Source: Candidatus Merdiplasma excrementigallinarum (lineage in GTDB: Bacteria > Bacillota > Clostridia > Lachnospirales > Lachnospiraceae). Taken from it: a stretch of 44,762 nucleotides of DNA. Below the pieces are notes generated by a model. It was given only the letters and a program-made list of their open reading frames with translations. It ran no database searches and was not told where the DNA came from. The position numbers were made by a program, and so were the translations under genes. The stretch is taken from positions 1 through 44,762 of the forward strand of contig DVOS01000054.1 of assembly GCA_018713435.1 (NCBI GenBank), read 5' to 3'. Shown in pieces: positions 8,771-15,334 of this stretch. The stretch's first letter is position 1, and each line of letters begins with the position of its first letter.

Positions 8771-8797
8771 CGGGGGGTGCGAAACGGGCATCCCCCG
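8771..8797 (+). terminator. Hairpin after spoIVA, no T tract
   Basis: A ten-pair stem, CGGGGGGTGC with GCATCCCCCG (one wobble), and a seven-base loop. It lacks a T run, so it may be a 3' end stabiliser. A second possible stem, AAAGCCGG (8807-8814) with CCGGCTTT (8847-8854), ends in TTTT but overlaps the next promoter. Confidence 0.45.
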
Positions 8798-8836
8798 GAC
8801 AGAGAGAAAGCCGGGGAACCGGAAACAGATAAAAGT

Positions 8837-8865
8837 TTGACAAGCACCGGCTTTTGCTATATAAT
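8837..8865 (+). promoter_or_regulatory. Consensus sigma-A promoter of the SleB-like hydrolase gene
   Basis: TTGACA (8837-8842), a 17-base spacer and TATAAT (8860-8865): full consensus in both boxes. The start is near 8872, giving a leader of about 97 bases that is AT-rich with no fold I recognise. The consensus vegetative promoter argues for expression in growing cells and not only during sporulation. Confidence 0.86.
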
Positions 8866-8968
8866 GTTAACAGCATGTAACAAATGTGTAATATTTAACA
8901 AAAAACCTGTCGGAAAATTTAAGAAACAGGAAAAAGTTTTATAAAAAACAAAAAACGGGGGATACGTG

Positions 8969-10204
8969 ATGAAACGAAAACTCAGTGTTGCGGCCATGTT
9001 TTTATTTCTGGCATTTCTTGTGTGGGCGCCTGTCAGGGCGGATGCCGCATGGAAAAAGACAGGGAGCACCTATACCTGGTACAATAACAAAGGGAAAAAG
9101 CTTTCCAGTGAATGGATCCCTTCCAAAAAGGTGGGATTTGTAAAAAAGGGAAAGACAACCTACTGTTATAAAAAGAACGGAAAAGTCTACAAAGGATGGC
9201 TGACGGTAGGGAAGGACAAGTACTATGTAACGCCTCAGGGAAAAGTTCTTACATCCAGATGGATTTCTTCCGGCGGGAAAAGATACTTTGCTTCCAAACA
9301 GGGAAAGGTATACCGCAGCTGCCGGGTAAAGATCGGATCCTACTATTACGGATTTAACAGTAAGGGCGTGATGCTCACAGGCAAGGCCAAGGTAAAGGGG
9401 AAAACCTACTATTTCTATAAGAAGAACGGCCGGATGGTTAAAAACGCGTTTGTGACCATCAAGGGCAAGAAATACTATTTCGGCTCCAACGGTGTTCTTG
9501 GAAAAAATGTCTGGGTAAAAAATTATTACATAAATTCTTCCGGCTGTGTGTCCTATAACACCTGGGTGGGGGACAAGTATGTGGGCTCCGACGGACATCC
9601 GGTAAAAGGCCTGAAGAAGATCGGCGGCAGCTACTATTATTTCGACAAGAGCAGCGGGAAAAAGCTGGTCAACGCCACAAAGACGGTAGACGGCGTAACC
9701 TACAAATTCAACAGCGCGGGCAAAGGCACCGTGGTGAAAGATACGGACAAGCCCAGCGTATCCGTGCAGAGTACCTATTATTCGGATCCCCAGGTGGATG
9801 ACGAGACTCTGCTGGCGGCTATTATTTACTGCGAGGCAGGCAACCAGCCCTATTACGGCCAGGTGGCCGTGGGTATGGTGATCACCAACCGGATGAGAAG
9901 CTCCAGCTTCCCCTCCAAACTGAAGGAAGTGGTTTACCAGACTTCCCAGTTTTCACCCACCTTTGACGGTGCTCTCACCAGAGCGCTGAAGAATCAGGGG
10001 CTGATCACAGCCAGCTGCAAAAAGGCGGCGGCTGAGGTGATGACAAAATACAAAACCAACAATTATAAGATACAGGTAAACGGCAAGACTGTGAATTTGA
10101 AAAATTATCTGTTCTTTATGACAAAGCCGGCCTATAACAGGCTGAACCTGTCTACATCCTATACCCAGCTGGGGGACCATGTATTTTTCAAAACATGGAA
10201 ATAA
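8969..10204 (+). CDS. Secreted SleB-type cell-wall hydrolase with N-terminal wall-binding repeats
   Basis: A 411-residue exported protein. Residues 1-25 form a signal peptide ending at VRADA. Residues about 27-260 hold some ten repeats of roughly 20 residues of the choline/glucan-binding type (patterns such as GKTYYFYKKNGRMVK and GSYYYFDKSSGKK), rich in lysine, tyrosine and glycine. From residue about 276, DDETLLAAIIYCEAGNQ begins a SleB/Hydrolase_2 catalytic domain with the conserved glutamate in CEAG and the VGMVITNRM motif. The family cleaves peptidoglycan, classically spore cortex. The ATG at 8969 follows GGGGGA; an adjacent GTG at 8966 is also possible. The surface-binding repeats and a vegetative promoter suggest wall turnover in growing cells, though a germination role cannot be excluded. 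Confidence 0.9.
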   Translation: MKRKLSVAAMFLFLAFLVWAPVRADAAWKKTGSTYTWYNNKGKKLSSEWIPSKKVGFVKKGKTTYCYKKNGKVYKGWLTVGKDKYYVTPQGKVLTSRWISSGGKRYFASKQGKVYRSCRVKIGSYYYGFNSKGVMLTGKAKVKGKTYYFYKKNGRMVKNAFVTIKGKKYYFGSNGVLGKNVWVKNYYINSSGCVSYNTWVGDKYVGSDGHPVKGLKKIGGSYYYFDKSSGKKLVNATKTVDGVTYKFNSAGKGTVVKDTDKPSVSVQSTYYSDPQVDDETLLAAIIYCEAGNQPYYGQVAVGMVITNRMRSSSFPSKLKEVVYQTSQFSPTFDGALTRALKNQGLITASCKKAAAEVMTKYKTNNYKIQVNGKTVNLKNYLFFMTKPAYNRLNLSTSYTQLGDHVFFKTWK

Positions 10205-10230
10205 CTTTTTACGCAGGAGGCAGAAGAACC

Positions 10231-10698
10231 ATGGAGAGAATTGCAAGTTTCAGCGTAGACCATACTAAATTAAAGAGAGGAATTTATCTGTCCAGGCAGG
10301 ACGGCGAGGTGAAAACCTGGGATGTGAGGATCAAGGAGCCGAATAAGGGCGACTATCTGAGTACCGGTGCTGCCCATACCATCGAGCATCTTTTTGCCAC
10401 CTGTGCCCGCAACAGCAAGTACAGGGATGGAGTCGTATATGTGGGGCCCATGGGCTGCCGCACCGGCGCCTATTTCCTCACCAGAGGCCTGACGGATCAG
10501 GAGGTGCTGGGCTGCGTTATCGAATCCTTCCGTTTTATGAGCTGCTTTGAGGGCGAGATACCCGGCGCCAAGGAGGCGGAGTGCGGCAATTATCTGGATC
10601 ACGACCTGGAAGGCTGCCGCAGGGAAGCGGCAGAGTATCTGAAGGTGCTGGAGAAGCTTTCGCCGGAAGATATGCGCTATACGGCGTATCTGGACTGA
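10231..10698 (+). CDS. luxS: S-ribosylhomocysteine lyase
   Basis: A 155-residue LuxS that splits S-ribosylhomocysteine into homocysteine and DPD, the precursor of autoinducer 2. Metal ligands are visible: H49 and H53 in HTIEHLFAT (E52 is the catalytic base) and C118 in AECGNYLDHDL. The catalytic C76 lies in GPMGCRTG. The start ATG 10231 stands ten bases after AGGAGG; the longer frame from 10195 overlaps the previous gene and has no ribosome site. It sits only 26 bases behind the SleB-like gene and may be read with it. The gene for the nucleosidase that precedes it in the pathway (pfs/mtnN) is not in the window. Product homocysteine could feed the methyltransferase encoded at 5813. Confidence 0.97.
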   Translation: MERIASFSVDHTKLKRGIYLSRQDGEVKTWDVRIKEPNKGDYLSTGAAHTIEHLFATCARNSKYRDGVVYVGPMGCRTGAYFLTRGLTDQEVLGCVIESFRFMSCFEGEIPGAKEAECGNYLDHDLEGCRREAAEYLKVLEKLSPEDMRYTAYLD

Positions 10699-10719
10699 AC
10701 AGAAGAAAAATCAGACAGG

Positions 10720-10770
10720 GGAGGGTGCTGCGAAATCATGAAATTCATGACGGAGCAGCGCCCTCCTTGT
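10720..10770 (+). terminator. Long hairpin terminator after luxS
   Basis: GGAGGGTGCTGC (10720-10731) pairs with GCAGCGCCCTCC (10755-10766), twelve pairs with one wobble. Inside the loop TCATG and CATGA can add a small apical stem. A moderately T-rich tail (TTGTTTGACTTTT) follows. It overlaps the start of the cobU promoter. Confidence 0.72.
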
Positions 10771-10799
10771 TTGACTTTTAAAGTCAGAAATGATACAGT
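10771..10799 (+). promoter_or_regulatory. Sigma-A promoter of the cobU-cobS operon
   Basis: TTGACT (10771-10776), a 17-base spacer and TACAGT (10794-10799). The expected start near 10806 leaves only about 25 bases before cobU, too short for a cobalamin riboswitch, so this operon appears to lack that control. Confidence 0.68.
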
Positions 10800-10830
10800 A
10801 AGAAAGTGAATTTGCCGGGAGGTAAAGGAA

Positions 10831-11391
10831 ATGTTCGTTTTGGTGACAGGCGGAAGCGGCAGCGGGAAATCCGCATACGCGGAAAGCCGGATTCTGGAAT
10901 TCGGCCCCGGAGAGCGCATTTATCTGGCTACCATGATGTGCTTTGACGAAGAGAGCAAAAAAAGAGTAGAGCGTCACAGAAAAATGCGGGAGGGCAAGGG
11001 ATTTGAGACCGCGGAGCGGTTTCTGGATCTGAAGAACTGGGAGCCTGGCAGCCGGAAGAAGGAAGGACAGCGGGCGATCCTGCTGGAATGTATGTCCAAC
11101 CTGGCCGCCAATGAAATGTTTGACCCGGCGGGGAGCGGGGCAGATACGGCGGAGGAAATCAAAAAAGGAATCGAGGGGCTTCTTGCGAAATGCGATCATC
11201 TTGTGGTGGTGACAAATGAAGTGTTTTCAGACGGAATCAGCTATGAGAAGGAGACGGAAGCGTATCTGAAAGCCCTGGGGGAGATTAACTGCTATATGGC
11301 CCGCAGGGCGGATCAGGTGGTGGAGGTGGTGTACGGCATTCCCGTAATGCATAAGCCGGACCGCTCCGGAGAAAACAGAGGAGACAGATGA
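10831..11391 (+). CDS. cobU: Adenosylcobinamide kinase / adenosylcobinamide-phosphate guanylyltransferase
   Basis: A 186-residue CobU that phosphorylates adenosylcobinamide and then adds GMP to give adenosylcobinamide-GDP, the substrate of CobS. The P-loop GGSGSGKS is at residues 7-14. H49 in RVERHRKM lies where the guanylylated histidine of the Salmonella enzyme is found. The later VVVTNEVFSDGI motif is a family signature, followed by the usual MARRADQVVEVVYGIP end. The start ATG 10831 follows a GGGAGG site. cobS begins four bases after its stop, so they form one operon with the CobU-like/CobC fusion. All motifs of an active enzyme are present. Confidence 0.93.
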   Translation: MFVLVTGGSGSGKSAYAESRILEFGPGERIYLATMMCFDEESKKRVERHRKMREGKGFETAERFLDLKNWEPGSRKKEGQRAILLECMSNLAANEMFDPAGSGADTAEEIKKGIEGLLAKCDHLVVVTNEVFSDGISYEKETEAYLKALGEINCYMARRADQVVEVVYGIPVMHKPDRSGENRGDR

Positions 11392-11395
11392 AAAG

Positions 11396-12151
11396 ATGAG
11401 ACAGATACTGCAGGGATTTGTGGTGGCTTTTGCCATGTATTCCAAAATCCCCATGCCAAAGATACAGTGGACAAAAGAAAATATGAAATACTGCGTCTGC
11501 TTTTTCCCTCTCATCGGAGTGGTGATCGGACTTTTGATGCGGGGCTGGTTCTGGCTTTCACAGGCGGCGGGATTTGGCGTTACATTCCGCACCTGTGTGC
11601 TGATCCTGATACCGGTGGCGGTAAGCGGCGGCATTCATCTGGACGGGCTTCTGGATACGGCGGACGCCTTAAGTTCCTATAAATCAAGGGAAGAAAAGCT
11701 GGAGATCCTTAAGGACAGCCATGCGGGAGCCTTTGCCATTATCGTGGGCATCTGCTATTTTGTGCTGTCTTTTGGCATCTATTCTGAGATGACAGCTCAC
11801 CGGCTGGCTGTGCTGTCCTGGGGCTTTGCCCTCAGCAGGGCTTTTTCAGGCTTTGGCCTGGTACAGTTAAAAAAAGCAAAAAATACAGGGCTGCTTCGCA
11901 CCTTTTCCGACGCTGCGGCCAACCGCAGGGTGGCGGCGGTGATGGCGGTTTATATAGGAGCGGCCGTTGTTCTCATGGTCTGGGCCGGCGGTCTGACAGG
12001 CGGGATCTGCGCGGCGGGCGCCCTTCTTTCCTTTGTCTGGTACCGCCATATGTCCTACAGCAAATTTGGCGGGGTGACCGGAGATCTGGCGGGCTGCTTT
12101 GTACAGACTGCGGAGCTTGTCATGGCACTTGCCGTTATTTTATGCAGATAG
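11396..12151 (+). CDS. cobS: Adenosylcobinamide-GDP ribazoletransferase (cobalamin synthase)
   Basis: A 251-residue polytopic membrane protein that joins adenosylcobinamide-GDP to alpha-ribazole (or its phosphate), the last step of nucleotide-loop assembly. The family motifs GGIHLDGLLDTADALSS, with magnesium-binding aspartates, and EKLEILKDSHAGAFA are clear, as is the N-terminal YSKIPMP. Five to seven membrane segments are visible. GAGGAGACAG precedes the start. Length is normal. It lies between cobU and the CobC fusion, an order that matches its place in the pathway. cobT, which makes the alpha-ribazole phosphate, is not in the window, so the base may be activated by a gene elsewhere or ribazole may be imported. 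Confidence 0.95.
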   Translation: MRQILQGFVVAFAMYSKIPMPKIQWTKENMKYCVCFFPLIGVVIGLLMRGWFWLSQAAGFGVTFRTCVLILIPVAVSGGIHLDGLLDTADALSSYKSREEKLEILKDSHAGAFAIIVGICYFVLSFGIYSEMTAHRLAVLSWGFALSRAFSGFGLVQLKKAKNTGLLRTFSDAAANRRVAAVMAVYIGAAVVLMVWAGGLTGGICAAGALLSFVWYRHMSYSKFGGVTGDLAGCFVQTAELVMALAVILCR

Positions 12152-12161
12152 GAGAAAAAGA

Positions 12162-13169
12162 ATGATACTGATCACGGGAGGCGCCTGGCAGGGCAAACTG
12201 CATTACGGGTGCGAAATAACGGGATACGGGAAGGACGATTTTACAGACGGAGCCAGCTGCGGTTCGGAGGACATTTTTTCTGCCAGGGGCGTTTATCATT
12301 TTCATGAATACCTTCGCAGAAGGCTGAAAGAAGACGGAAATCTGGACGGAAACGGGCTGGTAAACCGCCTTGTCCGGGAAAATCCGGACCTGATTGTGAT
12401 TACAAATGAACTGGGGTGCGGAGTCGTGCCGGCGGATCCTTTCGACCGGGCCTGGCGGGAGCTGACAGGACGGGTATGCACCGGGCTGGCCTCTTTTTCC
12501 CGGGAAGTGCACCGGGTGGTCTGCGGACTGGGGACGCTTCTGAAGGGGGAAGGGCCTGCACAGCTGCTTCTGCTGCGCCACGGGAAAACGGCGGGCAACC
12601 TGGAGGGAAGATACGTGGGCTCCACAGACGAGGAACTGTGCAGCCAGGGGATCAGGGAACTGCGGGAAAAGAACCTTCCCCCTGTCCAGGCCTGGTTTTC
12701 CAGCCCTATGAAACGCTGCCTTCAGACGGTGAAGCTGCTGGCAGCAGGAGAGGAGACGGAAGGTTCGCCTCTGATTGTGGAAGATTTCCGGGAAACCGAT
12801 TTTGGAGAATTTGAATATAAAAATTTTCGGGAGCTCTCCGGAGATCCCCGCTACCAGGAATGGATTGACAGCAAAGGACAGCTGCCCTTTCCCGGCGGCG
12901 AGGGGACCGGGGCGTTTCGGGAGAGAAGCTGCCGGGCTTTCGAAGAGACGGCGGAGCGCATACTGAGCGAGGGCTGGCGCCGGACCGGGCTTGTGGTTCA
13001 CGGAGGAACCATCATGAGCGTTATGGAGCGGTTTGCGGGCAATGGCGGAGATTTTTACAGCTGGCATGTGGGCAACGGGGAAGGATACCGGATCCGGCTC
13101 TGTCCGGAGAGCTGGAGACAGAAGCGGATCTTCGCCGGATTTGAGAGAATGGATAAGGGTGGATTATGA
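12162..13169 (+). CDS. Fusion of a divergent CobU-like domain and a CobC-type histidine phosphatase
   Basis: A 335-residue two-domain protein. Residues 1-125 resemble CobU: MILITGGAWQGK stands for the P-loop, and VITNELGCGVVPADPF plus the RAWRELTGRV segment match the CobU second half. The P-loop keeps K12 but has leucine in place of the serine/threonine, and the guanylylation region is not recognisable, so kinase activity is doubtful. Residues about 133-335 are a histidine phosphatase: R139-H140-G141 in LLRHGKTAGN, and H280 in VVHGGT, as in CobC alpha-ribazole-phosphate phosphatases. ATG 12162 follows ATAGGAG. The stop overlaps ruvA as ATGA. Joined to cobU-cobS, it most likely removes the 5' phosphate in loop assembly. 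The role of the N-terminal domain is unknown. Confidence 0.85.
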   Translation: MILITGGAWQGKLHYGCEITGYGKDDFTDGASCGSEDIFSARGVYHFHEYLRRRLKEDGNLDGNGLVNRLVRENPDLIVITNELGCGVVPADPFDRAWRELTGRVCTGLASFSREVHRVVCGLGTLLKGEGPAQLLLLRHGKTAGNLEGRYVGSTDEELCSQGIRELREKNLPPVQAWFSSPMKRCLQTVKLLAAGEETEGSPLIVEDFRETDFGEFEYKNFRELSGDPRYQEWIDSKGQLPFPGGEGTGAFRERSCRAFEETAERILSEGWRRTGLVVHGGTIMSVMERFAGNGGDFYSWHVGNGEGYRIRLCPESWRQKRIFAGFERMDKGGL

Positions 13170-13768
13170 TTGCGTTTTTAAAAGGAAAAGTGGTTTCGGT
13201 AAGCGAAAATCGGCTGGTGCTGGACGTAAATGATGTGGGATTTCAGATTTCCATTACATCCCGGGATGCGGCCAGGATGCCCTCCGTGGGGCATCAGGTG
13301 CTGCTCTATACTTACCTCAGCGTCCGGGAGGACGCCATGCAGCTGTTTGGTTTTCTGTCGGAAGACGATCTGGAGATTTACCGCCTTCTGATCGGGGTCA
13401 GCGGTATCGGACCGAAAGCGGGACTGGGAATTCTCTCCGTGCTTTCTGCCGATGACCTGCGCTTCGCGGTGCTGGCTGATGACGCGAAGGCGATTGCCCG
13501 GGCGCCGGGAGTGGGAAACAAGACGGCGCAGAAGCTGATCCTGGAATTAAAGGACAAGCTGAGCCTGGAGGAGGCCATTGAGAAAAAGCTGGATAACGCG
13601 GCCGATGGGGGCCTGGATCTTCAGGAAAATAAAAACCAGGCGGTTCAGGCGCTGGTGGCGCTGGGGTATTCGGGATCCGAGGCGCTGCGTGCGGTGAAGC
13701 AGGTGGAGATTTCCCCGGATATGGATACGGAAGATATTCTGAAACAGGCGCTGAAAAAGATGGTGTAG
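13166..13768 (+). CDS. ruvA: Holliday junction branch migration protein RuvA
   Basis: A 200-residue RuvA, the junction-binding subunit of the RuvAB motor. The N-terminal OB fold starts MIAFLKGKVV; the two helix-hairpin-helix motifs LIGVSGIGPKAGLGIL and APGVGNKTAQKLILELKDKL bind DNA. The C-terminal domain III (QAVQALVALGYSGSEALRAV) contacts RuvB. The start overlaps the preceding stop as ATGA, so it is translationally coupled to the cobalamin fusion gene, a functionally unrelated neighbour. ruvB follows after 26 bases. RuvC is absent, as expected in Firmicutes, where RecU (encoded at 39165) resolves junctions. Confidence 0.97.
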   Translation: MIAFLKGKVVSVSENRLVLDVNDVGFQISITSRDAARMPSVGHQVLLYTYLSVREDAMQLFGFLSEDDLEIYRLLIGVSGIGPKAGLGILSVLSADDLRFAVLADDAKAIARAPGVGNKTAQKLILELKDKLSLEEAIEKKLDNAADGGLDLQENKNQAVQALVALGYSGSEALRAVKQVEISPDMDTEDILKQALKKMV

Positions 13769-13794
13769 GATTGGACGCTTAAAGGAGAGCAGGA

Positions 13795-14784
13795 ATGGGC
13801 AGAAGAATTATTACCACAGATGCGACAGAGGAGGATCTGAGGCTGGATCCCAATCTGCGGCCCCAGACCCTGGATGATTATATTGGTCAGGAGAAAGCAA
13901 AGAACACTCTGAAGATCTATATCCAGGCGGCCAGGCAGAGAAAGGATTCCCTGGATCATGTGCTGTTTTACGGCCCTCCGGGGCTTGGAAAGACCACTCT
14001 GGCAGGGATTATTGCCAATGAGATGGGCGTGAACATGAAGGTCACTTCCGGCCCGGCTATCGAGAAGCCGGGAGAGATGGCGGCGGTTCTCAATAACCTG
14101 CAGGAGGGGGATGTGCTGTTTGTGGATGAGATCCACCGGCTTAACCGGCAGGTAGAGGAAGTCCTTTACCCGGCCATGGAGGATTTCGCCATTGATATTA
14201 TGATCGGAAAGGGCGCGGCGGCCCGCTCCATCCGTCTGGATCTTCCCCGTTTTACCCTGGTGGGAGCCACCACCCGGGCGGGGCTGCTTACAGCGCCCCT
14301 ACGGGACAGATTCGGCGTGATCCAGCACCTGGAATTTTACACGGAGGAAGAGCTGACCACCATCATTCTGCGCTCCGCCGGCGTTCTGAAAGTGGAGATA
14401 GACCGGGAGGGAGCCCGGGAGCTGGCCCGCCGCTCCAGGGGAACGCCCCGGCTGGCCAACCGGTTCTTAAAGAGAGTCCGGGATTTTGCCCAGGTGAAAT
14501 ATGACGGGAAGATTACCAGAGAGATTGCTTCCCAGGCGCTTGACCTGCTGGAGGTGGACAAGTGCGGACTGGACGCGCTGGATCGAACCATCTTAAGGGT
14601 CATGATTGAAAAATTCTCCGGCGGCCCGGTGGGACTGGACACCCTGGCGGCCGCTATAGGGGAGGACGCGGGCACCATTGAGGATGTGTATGAACCCTAT
14701 CTGATTAAAAACGGATTTATCAACCGCACAGCCAAAGGGCGGGTGGTAACGGACAGGGCATACCAGCATATAAAAATCTTGTAA
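13795..14784 (+). CDS. ruvB: Holliday junction branch migration ATPase RuvB
   Basis: A 329-residue AAA+ helicase motor that drives branch migration with RuvA. The family start [19 protein letters not shown] is clear, with Walker [10 protein letters not shown] near residues 60-68, Walker B VDEIHRL near residue 110, sensor 1 GATTRAG and arginine finger region LRDRFG. A winged-helix domain follows ([15 protein letters not shown]). The start ATG has an AAGGAG site. Its stop codon overlaps the -35 box of the zapA promoter. Length and motifs are complete. Confidence 0.98.
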   Translation: MGRRIITTDATEEDLRLDPNLRPQTLDDYIGQEKAKNTLKIYIQAARQRKDSLDHVLFYGPPGLGKTTLAGIIANEMGVNMKVTSGPAIEKPGEMAAVLNNLQEGDVLFVDEIHRLNRQVEEVLYPAMEDFAIDIMIGKGAAARSIRLDLPRFTLVGATTRAGLLTAPLRDRFGVIQHLEFYTEEELTTIILRSAGVLKVEIDREGARELARRSRGTPRLANRFLKRVRDFAQVKYDGKITREIASQALDLLEVDKCGLDALDRTILRVMIEKFSGGPVGLDTLAAAIGEDAGTIEDVYEPYLIKNGFINRTAKGRVVTDRAYQHIKIL

Positions 14785-14806
14785 TATCCTCAATTTTGTT
14801 TATAAT
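14779..14806 (+). promoter_or_regulatory. Sigma-A promoter of zapA
   Basis: TTGTAA (14779-14784, overlapping the ruvB stop), a 16-base spacer and a perfect TATAAT (14801-14806). The start is near 14813, leaving a leader of about 26 bases. Confidence 0.7.
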
Positions 14807-14838
14807 AGAATCAAACGCAGGAAAGGCAGGGCAGCCGA

Positions 14839-15264
14839 ATGTCATCCAAAAATAAGACAGAGGTACTGATTGACGGGAAAATTTATACGCTGAGTGGTTA
14901 CGAGAGCGAAGAGTATCTGCAGAGGGTAGCTACATACATTAACGGAAAGATTTCTGAGATCAAAGGCGCGGAGGGCTACAGCCGGCTATCCTCGGAACTG
15001 CAGGGAATCATGCTGAACCTGAATACGGCGGACGACTATTTTAAAGCGAAGCGGCAGGCGGACAGCCTGGAGGAACAGCTTTCCGAGAAGGACAGAGAAC
15101 TGTATGAGATCAAGCATGAGCTGATTTCAGCGCAGATTAAGCTGGAGACGGCGGAAAAGACGGTATCATCCCTTCAGGAGGAGGCGAATGATTACCAGAA
15201 GAAAATTGTTCAGCTGGAAACCCAGCTGTCAGCTGTGAAAGACCAGAAAAATGTGAGACATTAG
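14839..15264 (+). CDS. zapA: Cell division protein ZapA
   Basis: A 141-residue ZapA that binds and bundles FtsZ at the division ring. The N-terminal domain shows the typical VLIDGKIYTLSGYESEEYLQRVATYINGK pattern; from residue about 70 the chain is a long heptad-like coiled coil rich in glutamate, lysine and glutamine that should drive dimer or tetramer formation. It is longer than enterobacterial ZapA because of the C-terminal coil, as is usual in Clostridia. It has its own promoter and is closed by a terminator. Its neighbours downstream include an FtsW-type protein and a transpeptidase, which fits a division/cell-wall region. Confidence 0.9.
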   Translation: MSSKNKTEVLIDGKIYTLSGYESEEYLQRVATYINGKISEIKGAEGYSRLSSELQGIMLNLNTADDYFKAKRQADSLEEQLSEKDRELYEIKHELISAQIKLETAEKTVSSLQEEANDYQKKIVQLETQLSAVKDQKNVRH

Positions 15265-15272
15265 AAAGTTGC

Positions 15273-15323
15273 GGAGGGCTGCTGCAGAAAGAGAAGGAAA
15301 TCTGCAGCGGCCCCTCGTTTTTG
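15273..15323 (+). terminator. Intrinsic terminator between zapA and the U32 gene
   Basis: GCTGCAGA (15281-15288) pairs with TCTGCAGC (15301-15308) and extends through GGAGGGC with GCCCCTC (one bulge), followed by TTTTT. The right edge touches the ribosome site of the next gene, so it may also influence that gene's translation. Confidence 0.78.
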
Positions 15324-15334
15324 GAGAAGCGAGC

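Noticed and set aside
7295-8791. 498-codon - strand open frame opposite spoIVA
   Set aside because: Antisense shadow of spoIVA; its composition is atypical and it begins in the hairpin region after spoIVA.
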